In this document: one piece after another, positions 13,901-26,899 of the stretch
Layout: each line of letters opens with the position of its first letter
Position numbering within the stretch: the first letter of the stretch is position 1
Source of the DNA: Daphnia carinata
Taxonomy: Eukaryota; Arthropoda; Branchiopoda; Diplostraca; Daphniidae
Length of the DNA: 64,000 bases
Assembly: GCF_022539665.2 (NCBI RefSeq)
Contig: NC_081331.1
Location: 8,773,534-8,837,533 of the forward strand
Direction of reading: 5' to 3'
Position numbers and translations under genes: made by a program
The notes under the pieces: model-generated
What the model was told of the DNA's origin: nothing
Database searches by the model: none
The model's input: the letters and a program-made list of their open reading frames with translations, nothing else

Positions 13901-16479
13901 TTACTGAAAAGAATGAAACCAGAAAGTCATAGTGCACTAATTATTAAAAAAAAAATTTTATTTATTTTTGCTTTGTTTTATTATTATTTATAAGCGCTGT
14001 TTGTGAGGATAAGTTATCAGTCCTTTGTACTGATGCATCTTCAAGGATTCGTCACCTTACTTCCTGATGCTCATGGGTGTTAGTTTTGGAACATAGTGTG
14101 CCGAATCTCGAAGAACCTCTTTTGCTTTATAGTTGTGTAACTGACATCTCTTTTATTCATCTTATATTTTCTTCAGCTTATGTAATTCATATTGCATATT
14201 TCGTATCAACTTGCGACAAGCTAAGTGCCGTTCACATGTTACGTAGGGCGGTTAGGGTTAGGTTCTTTAAAAATGGTACGGATAGTAACGGCGGGCGGGT
14301 TTTCGAAATGTTTCTTGGCAAATAAAAATCTCTAATTTCACAGAAAATGGTCAAATACTTTTGCAGCCTTCATTACCCAAGATAAAAAGCGTGTTATGAA
14401 TTTGGGTTGGGTGTGGATATTGTCACACTTGTATTGTGTATGCAGGACAGAATCAAACAACAAGTGATGATTTAAACTAAACAACGGCTGAATTAAGACC
14501 TAAAAAGGATAAAAATTTATCCAGACTAGGAAAAGCTCTAAAGACCTCTAGGGAACCAAGGGAATCGTTTTAAAAATTCAGTCATACCTAACCATTCGTT
14601 TAATACTGCCCATAACATCTACACCTTTGTTTTTTCTTATCCAACTTAACTACCCCATCGTTTAATAGAGCCAGACACACCGACTCCTTTGTTACAGATT
14701 TTCAAAATGTATTCATTGAGACCGGCTCCAGTCTACCTCTGAAAGCCAGCACACTTTTTTGACATCTGGTCCAGAAGAAGATAAGGGTGAGGAATAACAG
14801 GGCCACTTCCCAGATGATCGTTGCGCTAGGTCTAACAAAAGCAAGCTGCAGTAATCGTAATTTGTCAATAGCAAAAAAAATTCCTCCTTTTGTTGCATTT
14901 AAACGGTTCACGTAGTCGGCACATGTTGTGTTTATCCCAATACATTTTTGGTGATCGTGTAAGTTTTTAGTAATTGAATGAGGACCGACGGGCGAAGCGT
15001 GTGAATGAGAGGACCAACGTTTCAAGTCTATGGGAGGAGATATATGGTGCGGTTAGACGGGGAGAAACAGCGTTTGGGTCGACGGGCAGAGACGAAGGGC
15101 GGGTTGACGGCTAAACGTGAGGACCCAATTTGCTCAGCAAAACATGCCCAGCCTACCAATTCGGAAAATGGTCTTCCCAAATCTTGCTTTGGCGACTATT
15201 TTTTCATGGCGAACCGCGTGTAAACCGGTTATTTGCGAACTGACACCGACACTTATAAGTGTTGTGTATAGGCTCGGCCCCGATCAGTCGCTATTGGACG
15301 ACCCATTTTGACCCCGTCCCGAAAAACGTCGATTCAGGTCGGATTGGCTTGGCTATTTTTCCAGGTGTTACGCAGAGTCAAGTAATCGGGTTCAATCCGG
15401 GTGATCCGGCGTTTTCTTGTAATATGGCGGCTTAAAAGGTAACTACTTAAAAAAGTGTCCTGGTTGGCAAAATGACAATTGAGTTTTATGTTGATAATCG
15501 ACAATTCGATCAACTATGTCCGTATTGAGAATTAACTGCTAGCGACCTGGAAAAACCATCCGATTATAACCTGGCAGGACACGGGTATTTAAAAAAAAAT
15601 AGCTTTTAACCCGGCTGACCCTCCCTCCTTTCCCCGAAAGCCAAAATAACCCGCCCGATCAGCAAAAAGTAGACCCGATCTACGTGTGCCGAGTCCGAAA
15701 GCCGTAGACAAATTAGGGGGAAAAAAAATAATTAAAATTTCAGCTAAAATATACAATGAAGATAACTCCTTAGTTCACTCCAGACGTTTGCATAGGAAAA
15801 CTGGATGGGTACGTAGAAAGAGCCTACCAGCAGGCTAAAACGTTCTAAATACCGTCTGTACTGGGACGTCAGCTGATATTTGGTTGGAATGTAACCAAGC
15901 AGTTAACACATGCGCATCTAGCGGCAAAGGAAGAACTATGTCTTGTTTCGGCCAATTGCAGCATAAGATAATTCGTTTTCCACAGGACCATACTATATCC
16001 ATACTATTTCAGAGTTCAGAGTTGCTCCTCCTCTTTCCCTACTTGATGGTACCATCAACGCCCTGTTCCGTCTTTGTCATTTACTAAACGAAAAATATAG
16101 AAAATATTTTTTGGAGAGTAAAGGTAATTATTATTTAAATCTTCAATGAACGTAGTCGGCTTCCTGTGCAATCCAGACGCATTGCGCATGAAATCAGTGA
16201 ATTCGTAATATAATTGTTTTTTGGCAGTCGCTGCAGAAACTCGAACAAGCAAGCAAATCATTATCGTCTAAAAAGGAATAACTTCAACTAGATTATTTTG
16301 TGTTTATTTATTCAGACTGCCAACAGCTAGTTTTCTTTTGTTTGTAAGATTTGTTTATAATTTTTTTGGTCTGAAAACGTCAGTTTCATTTTTGAAAACA
16401 GGGATTGGATACCAACGCTTATGCAGCTGCATGAAGAATTATAATTTTTCTTTTGAAAGTCACCATCTACAAGGTCAAA
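13901..16479. other. Intergenic, no gene seen
   Basis: No recognisable exon. A GC-richer block at about 15000-15450 contains the 14-bp palindrome ACACTTATAAGTGT near 15249. The last few hundred bases are presumably the promoter and 5' UTR of the LRRFIP gene. Confidence 0.4.
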
Positions 16480-18502
16480 ATGGAGAATGTTGGTAATATA
16501 GGTAGCCGTAAACGTGTGGCAGGGAACCATTATTCAGCAGAAGAGCAGGCTTTGGATCAGATAGCAAAAGAGGTGTGTGGTATTAAACTTTACTGACAAA
16601 TTCTTGGTACTATGTATACATCTTTATAGGCAGAGTCCAGGCTTGTAGCAAGAAGGCTTGCTAGGGCAGAAGCACGTGAAATTCGAATGAGAGAACTTGA
16701 AAAACAGCAGAAAGAAATGGAGGAAAATGCTGATCGTCAGTTTACTGCTGAAAGTGGCATAGGTAAATTTTCAATCTGAACAACTAGTTTTGCATTTAGG
16801 ATCTTTTATTTTGTGTTAATGTAACACCAGAAACAAACCCAAAACTACAAGTAAACAGAACTATTAGCGCTGGTGTAACTTCAGCAGTAAATAGACCTAT
16901 GCTTGGAACATCAGCCAGTTTCCAGTCCAGTCGCAGAGGTTCAGAAGACTCTATAGATGATATTCCAGGACAATCAATGACTTTAAGAGATCTTCGGGTA
17001 TGTTTTTACTTGTGCCATTTGCTCAATGTATTATCATTGCTTACTGTACACAATTTCTGTGATATGCAGCAAGAACTTAAAGAATTAGAAGAGAAATTTC
17101 GAAAAGCTATGGTACAGAATGCCCAGTCTGATAATGAAAAGGCTTCTTTGATATATCAAGTGGAATTATTCAAAGACAAAATTGAAGATATGGATGAAGC
17201 ATATGCTCTTCTTCAAGTAAAAAACCGTTCTGTAATTCTCAAATCATAAATCTTTTTACCGCTTGCCTTTATGCATTCGTAGAAAGAACACAAAGATAAG
17301 CATCGCGAGTGCGAAGACTCTAAGAGAGATATGGCGAGAATCCAGCAAGAGCTTAATTATAACAGGTATCTTCTTGAGGAGCGTGATAAAATGATTCAGG
17401 TTGGTCATTGTTTGGATTTTGTCATTAATTTTGCGCTGATTCTTAATTGAACTATTAGGAACATGGTTTAGTTATGATCGGTGATGACGAAGAGGGTGAT
17501 GACAACGGACCTACCACCATAACCAATACTGTAAAGAAAGTCTTAGTCTCAGCCGATGTGGCTGCGTTGTTGGGAAAGGCCGGTGATGGATCTCTCGGTA
17601 AGTCGCAACTTATACATGGTAATAGTTATGAAATTTGGAGAGACTGCTAAGAACTTTCCGTACAAAATGTGTGGATGTTTTTTGTTGGCATCCTTCTAAA
17701 CGTGTCAAGAATTTGCAGTTCAAATAGGTGAAGTAGATGAATAGAAACTTCTGCATTGTCACATAGTCAACATATAAAGGGGAAAAAAGTTTAAAAAACA
17801 TTTACCTAATACGGTGTGTCAATCATTAAATTCTCTATCGTTGAATAAATTTTACTTAGACGTACGGATTCGTCGACTGACTGAAGAGAAAAACGAGTTA
17901 TGTGACCAATTACGACGACTTAAACTGGACTTAGAAGAAGAACGCACAAAATCGTTATACCGAGAACGGCTTGTTTCTGGCTCTACCGTTAACGTGACTA
18001 ATGGTCCCGCTGGTGATCTTACGGAATGGCAGAGTAAGGACTTGTTGGCATACTTTGTTTATTTAAGAATACCGCAATGTAAGCATATCAATGTATCTTA
18101 GAGGAAGCAGTTACAAAACAGGTTAATGACTACAAGATCAAACTCCAGAAAGCTGACCAAGAAATTGCAACTCTTCAAGCAACGGTTTGTTCTTTAAAAA
18201 AATTATTGTAAGTTGTATTTTACTAGCTGTGTCATCCCAAAAAGGTTGCCCGTCTAGAAACACAAGTGACTCGATTCAAGGTGGCTGCCGAAGCGTCGGA
18301 AAAATCCGAAGATGAATTGAAAGCTGAAAAACGTAAACTTCAAAGAGAGGTAAAATTGATTTTAGTTTACAAACTCAATCATTTGAAACCGATTACCTGA
18401 GCCTCCTCCTAGCTACGAGAATTAAAACAACTCCTCGATGAAACGGACACGGCGCGTCGTACACTACAGCGCCAGTATGACAAGCTGAAACATGGGCGTT
18501 AG
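16480..18502 (+). CDS. LRRFIP2: LRRFIP-type (Flightless-I-interacting) coiled-coil protein, isoform with proximal last exon
   Basis: Exons 16480-16572, 16630-16762, 16831-16997, 17070-17216, 17283-17399, 17459-17597, 17860-18033, 18102-18184, 18245-18349 and 18413-18502 give 415 residues ending in TAG. The N-terminal block [16 protein letters not shown] followed by [19 protein letters not shown] is the LRRFIP1/2 signature. A Ser-rich stretch ([12 protein letters not shown]) follows, then long coiled coils over the remaining two thirds ([53 protein letters not shown]). Family members bind the LRR of Flightless-I and, in mammals, MyD88, and modulate Toll/Wnt signalling and actin-linked transcription; the role here is inferred from the family. 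Introns are mostly 60-100 bp. The final exon is one of two alternatives (see 19571-19681). Confidence 0.9.
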
Positions 18503-19570
18503 AGCTCTCATTTCGCACAGATCGTCTTCAAATTTTAGTTTTCTTTTCCCAGTAAAAGTAACCGTAACTTTCACAATATGGGATTACTGAATCAAACACT
18601 ACAGGTGGGATGTTATAGCAGGCATTCTTGCATGGGAATGAGTGTGTAGGCTGACATAACTTATCGATGTAGCATAAGTTACCAACCTAGGCGTTTGATA
18701 CATAGTACCTTCCGTGCCAGTAACACTTCTTTTCTGCTACGATCCATATCATGCCTTCGTAATTCTTCTCTTAAATGCCTTGTGTACCACAGCTTCTAAG
18801 CCATTTCATGATGCCTCTCGGACTTCATAAAATTGACCTTAACATCATTTGTAGGCGGAGGAGACAATTAAAATTCTAAAGGAACTTACCTGTGACGTAG
18901 AAAGTAGAGTATGATACCTGTGCTAATAATATTTTCATTGCGAGTTACAATCTTGTAAAAGAAAGGGCGGGGGCAGGGTTGAGGCTTTGCCTTTTAACTT
19001 ACAATGTTGTATTCATTTGAGATGTTCTATAAATTAGTGCAGGATTACAGAAAACAAAATAGAGCCAGCGGCAGAAAAAGTGGTTGAATAACTTTACCCA
19101 CTTTCTTGTACTTCTATTATGTGATGTTTCTTTGTGCAAGATAAGCTGCATCATCGAACGAGAAGGGTTGATCTTTTGCATCCGCTATGTTTAGTGCATG
19201 TCGCCCCACTAATAACGTTCTTAGTTGTTACAGAATTCCTTTCAAGACGACTGTATGTGATGCTCTGTAGGTTAAAGCAGCTTGAAAGATTAGTTATTAA
19301 CTTCTCAATTAGTTACCTTAGGTAAATCATTGCTAACTGTATACATAAGTTTGCTACGCATTCCCCACCTTGCCTACTGGTACGTGATCTTAAAAGTATA
19401 ATGTAGCATTTTACTTACTAAGGATGAAATTGCCGAGAAATGTTTTTTTGCTTAATAAAATTTTAATGTTCGCACTAGGGCCACTAATATTTAACTTTGT
19501 TATAGCGATTTATGTGTTTAATTTATTATTTTCTTTCTACTTACTTGGTATTGATTTTTTTTTTCTACAG

Positions 19571-19681
19571 CTAAGAGAGACCCAAACAAAAATGGAAGAA
19601 CTTGAGACCTCGCACAATCACCTGCAGCGGCGGTTGGATAAGTTGAAAACTGCAAAATCGGCTCTTTTAAAAGAAATTTGA
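19571..19681 (+). CDS. LRRFIP2: Alternative distal terminal exon of the LRRFIP gene
   Basis: The acceptor TTTTCTACAG precedes 37 codons in the same phase (0) as the proximal last exon, so it can splice to the donor at 18349. It encodes LRETQTKMEELETSHNHLQ and NKTK-like basic residues ending ALLKEI, then TGA. Both terminal exons begin L-R-E, which points to an ancient tandem duplication. The motif S-H-N-H-L-Q-R-R-L-D-K-L-K resembles the conserved C-terminus of vertebrate LRRFIP proteins. An AATAAA lies at 20128-20133. Usage of this exon is inferred. Confidence 0.75.
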   Translation, partial: LRETQTKMEELETSHNHLQRRLDKLKTAKSALLKEI

Positions 19682-21691
19682 ATTCAGACTTTCCAAGCTT
19701 TACTACCTAGCCTTATACTCGTTATTTATTTTCGTTGTACGATGAATTAAAAGACAATACCTTTGGTCGCCGTACGTCCCTTTGATGATTTCTTTTTGTG
19801 TGAGAGACCTTATAGTCGAATAACCCGTTATCGACGCATTTAATAAGCCAGTGCTCTTTATGTCAGTTCATTGTGTGCTAGTGAATGTTTTGCTTAATTT
19901 AATCAATTAAAGCAGTTGATCTTAGTCGCCATATGCCTGAAAAGGAAACCATATTCGTTTTCTATTGGCTTTGTTTTCTGTGCAGAAAACCTGCTGGCGT
20001 CTTTAACTGAATAACCATACTGGTGTTTTCGATGTATTTGTGGCATTAAAAAAGCAGATTCTGTAATGTGAAAAGTGAAATGATTGTGATACATTGAATC
20101 GAATTATACACAGCTCTAGTATATTTGAATAAATCAGGGGTTAGCAACTGATTTAACAGCCGTGTCCGCGACCAAAAATGAACACGAATCTTCAGCTAAG
20201 TATATGGGTTTTAAGCGGTTTTAAGTCACAATAAAGAATTTGGCGCCAAATATTGTGGATCTTATTGTGCCATAGTTGAAAACGGTACCTTAACGCCAAA
20301 TCAAAGCGAAAAATTCTAAATTTACTGTAAACTCTTCCAAACCCCCATTAAAATTTGATGGAAAGGTTGGAAACATCTCGTACACTTACAAAATGAATCA
20401 AGTTTTTCATTGGAGAATCAGTCATGATTCTAGAACCTCGTGCATCTCGCCAAAGACTTTTACACCCCTCGGCAACATCCAAATCAAAAATAGATCCAAA
20501 AAGAATATGATCTCGTTACAAACTTTGAAGACCTTACCACACGTTGTCAGACTCGATGCACGCTTTAGAGATAATGGGTATAAAAAATAGAACACAAAAG
20601 AAAAAGAAAAAAAAAAGAAGAAAGAAAGGAAGATGAACACTTCAACGGAAAATAACATAATGCATTTTACGCCGTTCTTTTTCCTGTTACGTTGCTTTTA
20701 CATATGCAGAAAAACGCTAGACAAGGAAAACCATTTTAAAGAATATACCATATACTACGGTATATTCTAGTAAGTGAGTGTGCTCATTTTTAAAAACAAA
20801 GGAATGCCAATGAAACTATTTTCGTATTGACCATTTTCCATTCAGCTTGCATGTGAAGTTGTATATTTTTTTTTTCAAAGGAACTGAAAATCCACAGTTA
20901 ATTTTTACATGCTTGTTAAATGTACTGAGCCTTTGAAGTCAAGTCAAAATGAAATTTGTCACTAACATTTTTTATGACGAAATTTTTAAAAAGTTGGTAA
21001 GAGCATTTATAATATGTGTACTGCACCATGTGTAATACAAATCAGGAATAATTTTGCATAAAGGAGATCAAAAGAGAAAGAGTGATTTTTCAGCACATGT
21101 TAACGTCACATACTCATTATATGATCTGGCAATACACTATTACATGATGCAGTATGTAATATTACAAACAATTAACAGTTGCAATATGTATAGAAATACA
21201 GGTTTTGGTTAGATTAAAATGTTAAATGCTGAGATCCAAGGGATGATTTGGAACTACTCAAATGACCATATTTTGTATATTTTCACAAGATTGTTCGCTC
21301 GACCCCCATGACAACACGGTTTAGTTACGCACTGTTTTTGTTGGTTTCTGAAACTCCTTACATGTTCTAAAGAAGAAATAATGTAAAGTGTACTTATGCC
21401 GTCCTAATTCAAGTTTATCAATTCATCATCATAGAAGACCTGCCTTTGTTTTCTACTTGTAGTTGACATAGAAAAGAGCAAGGGCTTTTAGGGAATATTT
21501 AACCTAAGCAACCAGATATTCATCGGCAACATGTGGAGGCAAAGCCTCCTTTCCGTAGCTGTGAAAAGATTAACCACTCAGATGACATGAATATGAAATG
21601 GAACACTGGATCACACCACTCGTGCAAAAAAAAAATGAAAACGAAAACAAAAGTATGATTCCTTGAGATCATGAGTTTGAATATCCAGCAT
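19682..21691. other. 3' flank between convergent LRRFIP and p35 genes, no gene seen
   Basis: AT-rich sequence holding the two 3' UTRs. A perfect inverted repeat GAATATACC / GGTATATTC with a 9-nt loop sits at about 20740-20766. Nothing coding is recognised. Confidence 0.5.
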
Positions 21692-22860
21692 TCAAGAATG
21701 GAATGTTGAAGTGCCATAAGATTTCAATTCACTGAAAATTTCGGTAAAAAAAGCGGGTTCGGAGTTCAACCGCAGCATGTCATTTGACAGTCGATCTATA
21801 ATAGAGAGGCAGCGGTTCCAGAAACGACTCCGGTCGGAATCGACAAGAAATGGCTTGAGGGGATAAGAAATCTCATTACCCATGTACGAATACGACAAGT
21901 ACAGACACGTCAGAACGATAGACTGCAGTTCTTGCTCAGACTCGACATTCTCGGTTACTATTGTTCTAACGATCAGGTAGACAAATACGACGTTTGACGG
22001 GTTGATGAAACCAATATCCTAAAATAAAATAAGCCAAGCCAGTTAGATACCTCTGGTATACATTTTTTTCTAGAATGATGTTTTACCTGCCATCCCTGTA
22101 GTAATAGACTGCGATCGACCATCCGGAGCCACATTACGGCATCTGCTGCTTGAAAATCTTTCAGTCGACGACACCGGCGGTATAGGAAAACGCCAAAACA
22201 GCGGAGAAGTTCGGACGTCGATGCTTGGACAACTGTTTTCTTCGCTTTATTAACGGGTTTATTAAGAACAATCGTTCTGTTATTATTGTTTTTGTTTGTG
22301 TCAGCAACTTGTTGGATTTTAGGTTCCCGTTTGTCTTCCATCTGAAATTTGTTTTCTATTTTCCGACTCCCAGTGCAGACACCCTTCGAGTCGAACGGTG
22401 TTACCGACAGCATCAGCGGTGGACGAACAGTAGTTTTTGTTTGAAATGTCGGTTCAAAGTAGTCATTCGTTCTTAAAGTGTAACGTGCTTTTTGAATATT
22501 CTTGTTATTATCGAGCACAGGATGCACGTTATCCAACGGTGTTCGCAAGACAGACACGCGGTTGGAGATAGTTGCATTGTGAATTTCCATTTTCTTTTTC
22601 TGGGTAGCAGGGTTAGAAAGTCGTTTCCAACTGAGCGAATTTATAAACGTTGATGACTTACGAAAATTACGCTCCAGCTGACTGTCTCTTACATCGTTTT
22701 CGTTCCGAATAATTCCAACGTGAGATTTGTTATTTGGCTCATCCGTTTGGCTGGTGGTCGGATGCAAAATGGCGTCTTTACAGCAATGATGGTGATTTTG
22801 GGCGTCTGACGTGATGGCTGATCGAACGTCGCGAGCATTTAAGCTCATGACCATTCCCAT
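21692..22860 (-). CDS. CDK5R1: CDK5 activator 1 homologue (p35)
   Basis: Two exons, 22860-22087 and 22018-21692 (minus strand), give 366 residues split by a 68-bp GT-AG intron. The start [10 protein letters not shown] carries Gly2, the p35 N-myristoylation site. A poorly conserved basic/Ser/Thr-rich region follows to about residue 210. The CDK5-binding cyclin-like fold starts at about residue 217 ([80 protein letters not shown]). p35 activates the neuronal kinase CDK5 at membranes, and calpain cleavage of the vertebrate N-terminal part yields p25. Length is slightly above human p35 (307), mostly in the N-terminal linker. The gene is convergent with LRRFIP. No defects are seen. Confidence 0.95.
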
Positions 22861-25800
22861 GATCTTTAACTAGAATCCTTCACAGTTTTCACTGCTTTTC
22901 CTGATGCTAAGGGTTTGGCAAATGTAACTAACAAATCATCATGGGCGTTCAAGCTACAAAAGCAGGTGCCTATCGATCGTGCCTCTTTTTTGTTTTGGAA
23001 CTACGTGTGTTGGACCTAATAACAAATGAACGGTTTATTATGCGACCGTATTCTAATGCCAAAAGTGAAGTGATTTTTGCAGATACACAGACAAAAAGGA
23101 AATAAATAAACTTACGGTTTTGACTTGAAAAGCTAGAAGCGTTTCTGTCAGGAGAACTTCAACGGCGAACAACAACAACCATTGAACTTGAGTATGGGCG
23201 AAGCGCAAACGCTGTCTTAGCGGGAGGTGATCGGGCGGTAGACGCTAGGCAACATTTTTTACGCATGCGTTCAGTCTCCGTCGGCCAACAGAAGAGCCCT
23301 AATTCTTGAGCACACGGTACCCCAACGCCTGAGCAAATCGATATCGTCGCAGCACTTGGTAATAAATGGAGTCGAAGCATGCGCAGGTCCCTGAATTATT
23401 TTTGGAGCAAGTTAGTTAGAAAACGTGCATTTCCGCTGTCGTTGATCGATGTATTCTACTGAAGGCTTGTCATTTATGCAATTTTTCACACACTGATCTT
23501 GTTGGACGATTGAAAGGTTGCGTAAATTAGCTTCGCTGTTGTATAGGTTAACTGCTAACTTAGCGGCTATTCCTTACATTTAGGCTGGTGTTCTATGAAA
23601 GAACAATACAGTGGTAGATTTTTCTTGCCGTAGCAAAAATCACATCATTTTCGTGTAATTAGCAGGGAAAAATTGCGCGCAAGACTAGATGGCGGTGACC
23701 AAGTGTTATCGGGTGACGATCCGCAGAGCGGCGGAACAGTTTAGATGACTAGTGGCTATTAAATCTATTCAGTAATATGCAGATAGATACGTAACCATTA
23801 GGACGCAACAAAATGCCTACTAGTGATTTCCTCAATGGAAACAGCGAAAAAAGAGTTCTATAGCGCTAGTAGTCGTAACTAGCAGATAGTATAATGACGC
23901 AGCGTCCTAGCGCCTTAAGTCGCCATATAAAAAGAGAGAAATCCGTTGGAATGTTCATTCTCCAGAAGGATCTAACTATATAAAATAATTTGATTTGCAG
24001 TTTTTTTATAAGTAATTTTCCGTTGTTTTAACAAATTTAATTGAAATCGTATTTGGTCTCCTACATGCCGATGAACGGGGGTCTATAGCTATGTTTAAGG
24101 GGAGGGGGCATTAGTTAGGAGGCATTAGTTTTTTTTTTTTGGGGGGGGGCTAATGCGGCGGCAAGAGTCGGAGAGGGGTGGAGGTGGGGAGGCGACTCTT
24201 GTCTAAGGTGGCAATCGTCGCTATCTTCCAACCTGGTTGTGGAATCAAATTTTTTGTGTTTACGGAAGGTAGATCACATCTAGTATTTTTTTTTTGTGTC
24301 AATGGAAGCAACAGTTATGTTATGTTCTGTCGTGTAAGAAGAAGTGTTTAGTTATTAACAGTAACTAGTGTGAGTAAATCCTTACCAACAATTAAGGTTT
24401 GTTACTGTGCAATTACTATAGAAGATAGGTTCTTTTAGATTTGGCTCATGCATAGGATTTAGTTTATCAACACCTAAAGCAAAATTCAACAAATGGTCAG
24501 ATGAAGTAATAAGCAGGAAAATAGATAAAGATTTATATAGCCGAATAATAATACTAAACTTTAGTTGCAGCTTTCTCTTTAACTTTTTGTAGATCATTTA
24601 CTTCTCTAGCTTTAAGTTTTTCTTCAACGAGGATTTTATACGTTGTGTTTTATAAGTGCAAATAACACAAGCTAAAAAATCACTTAAAAATTATTTGGCT
24701 TTACAATATGAAATTGTTTTAATGGATAATATTTCCTATCATTCTTTGAGTTTTCCTTGAGGGACATGAAATAAGGTAATTCTAGCATTTTCATGGTTTT
24801 CGTTTTCAGAATTTGACCTTCAAATGTCCATGTACCATTTCAAGAAATATACGACGATTAAAGTTTATGCATGTAACCAACCGTTTTTCATTTAAATAAT
24901 TGTGATAGTAACGTATGTCCCTGATAGGTGGCGTTGAGAAAGCCTTGCTTCACCATTGGCCAGATCATGTTTCTGGCCAATTTTGTATAATGAAAAGGAT
25001 CAAAAATCAAAATTTCTTTATGGACTTCATAACGTGACGTCTGGAACCATCTAGTGATGACTCTTGTAGAAGTCGAGAGGCGATAATCTCGTGAGTTACT
25101 ACATTAAGCAATAACAACCCTAGTTGTTTTAAAATCATCAATATATGCTCTAATTCATAATGCAATGTCTAAAGTGATTCATAAACGACATCAAGCAAAT
25201 TTTCGCTAGTATTTATCCACTTCGTCTTCGATCGTATGATATCGAACTTCGTCCCATACATATTTGAAGCAGAATACATCGCCCTTTTGTTGTCACGGTT
25301 CGCGCCAAACCAAATCCATCCGATCTTACGTAACTCACCATATACTGGTGGTTGCAGCAGGAAGGGTAAAGAACCCTAGTATGGTAACCCTAGCATTTTT
25401 TTATAGACCGACCAATGTTTCATTATAACGAAACATATATTTACAGCAGCCACCAAAATTTCTGATTTTTTGATAATGGATAGCTTAAGTGTAAAGCCTA
25501 GGCGATTAGCTTCAATTGATTGATGACTATGAAAAAGCCAAGTTTTTGTCTGATGATGAGCTCTAAAAGAATTTCACCGAGATCGAGCCATACTCCCTAA
25601 CATATCATAATTCCCGTTCGGAAAGTCCAACCACTGCGCTATCATTTTAAGTTTCACGTAATATCTTAAAACATGTGTATATGAAAATCATAATCACTGA
25701 TTATTAATCAGTGTATGGCTCACTGACGTCCTTTTAACGATTTTAATTAATCCTTATGGCACTATTAGGGTGCCTTTAATTTGTCCTGAAATCCTACAAT

Positions 25801-26899
25801 GACAACCTTTAAGATCTTATCCCCTGAATTTTATGGTCACTAAAACACTCAGAAATAGGACGACTATTTGCTCAGTCAAGCAAACATTGACATAAACTTT
25901 ACTATGGTTGGAATCTAACACGAGTATCCCGCATCGTAATCTAGTAGTCTTCCATTTAGCCAATATTCACTTGCAGTACATATCAATTGTACATTCAGTC
26001 TCTTAAACTATACTGTAACATAATGTTTTCTTAATTAAGGCTTCCAACATGCGAAAATTAATTTAAACAAGATAATGTTAAAGTTTACCTTTACGTAATT
26101 TATTGGGCCATGGGTCCCAAAAACTTAAATTAAGATATAAAACACATGATTTACATTTAAAATCATGCGACGATTACGAAAAGTAACGTAAGTTTCAAGC
26201 TTTGCCGGCGATTCACAAATCAGAAGTCTTAAAAGACGTTAGTATAAAAAAATATTAAAAATTAACACCACGTTTCAGCATAGCACCACAACGATTTCAT
26301 TAGGTAATTTCAGCTGAGAATAACCGGCAGAAAAGTAATTTACAATCATAAGCAATCGACGTCTTCCTATAAAGAATATAAATGCTATGGTGTTGGAATA
26401 TTTTTCAATAGAAATTAGGCACTTTAGACTTATCGAATTTTTCCTGTTCTCAGCAGTTTTTTAGTTTTAAGATTATCTTTAGTGTCACATGGTTCCTTTT
26501 CCACATTCCTGCTACTTGTTGATATCTTTTTTTTGCCATCTTGTCAGGTGCTACGCGGCAAGTTTCCGGGAGTTTCAGAGAACTACGCTCCGCTGCAAAC
26601 TGCAGAATTGGACGATATTCGTTCTTTCCTTGCAATCCTTTGATTCTTAAAACTTAAGCTCGCAATTTAGGATGAAGTGTCTGATACGCACTTCTTTGAT
26701 GTCTTAGAAACTTGTAATGATCTTTCATAGCAAATTCCATTTAACATTTCGTTAACGAAAACAATGATGCAACATGATACAAGAATGTGATAGATGTATC
26801 ATATGGTCTGGATATCCCCCACAACAATGGGAACTCTATTCTCATACAGAATTTTGAAGAACATTTCAGTAATCAATTTAGTTGAAAATTTGGTTTTTC
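22861..26899. other. Intergenic, no gene seen
   Basis: The first few hundred bases are the presumed promoter of the p35 gene. A poly(T)/G run lies at about 24130-24150. An 8-bp inverted repeat (CACTGATT/AATCAGTG) lies near 25697. Short ORFs at 23159-23380, 24382-24597 and 26450-26635 show no family resemblance and no credible splice context. Confidence 0.45.

Noticed and set aside
14245-14265. GGTTAGGGTTAGG telomere-like repeat
   Set aside because: Barely two units in the middle of unique sequence; not a telomere or interstitial array.
15385-15412. tRNA-like GGTTCAATCC motif
   Set aside because: No pairing T stem, no anticodon arm or acceptor stem around it; chance match.
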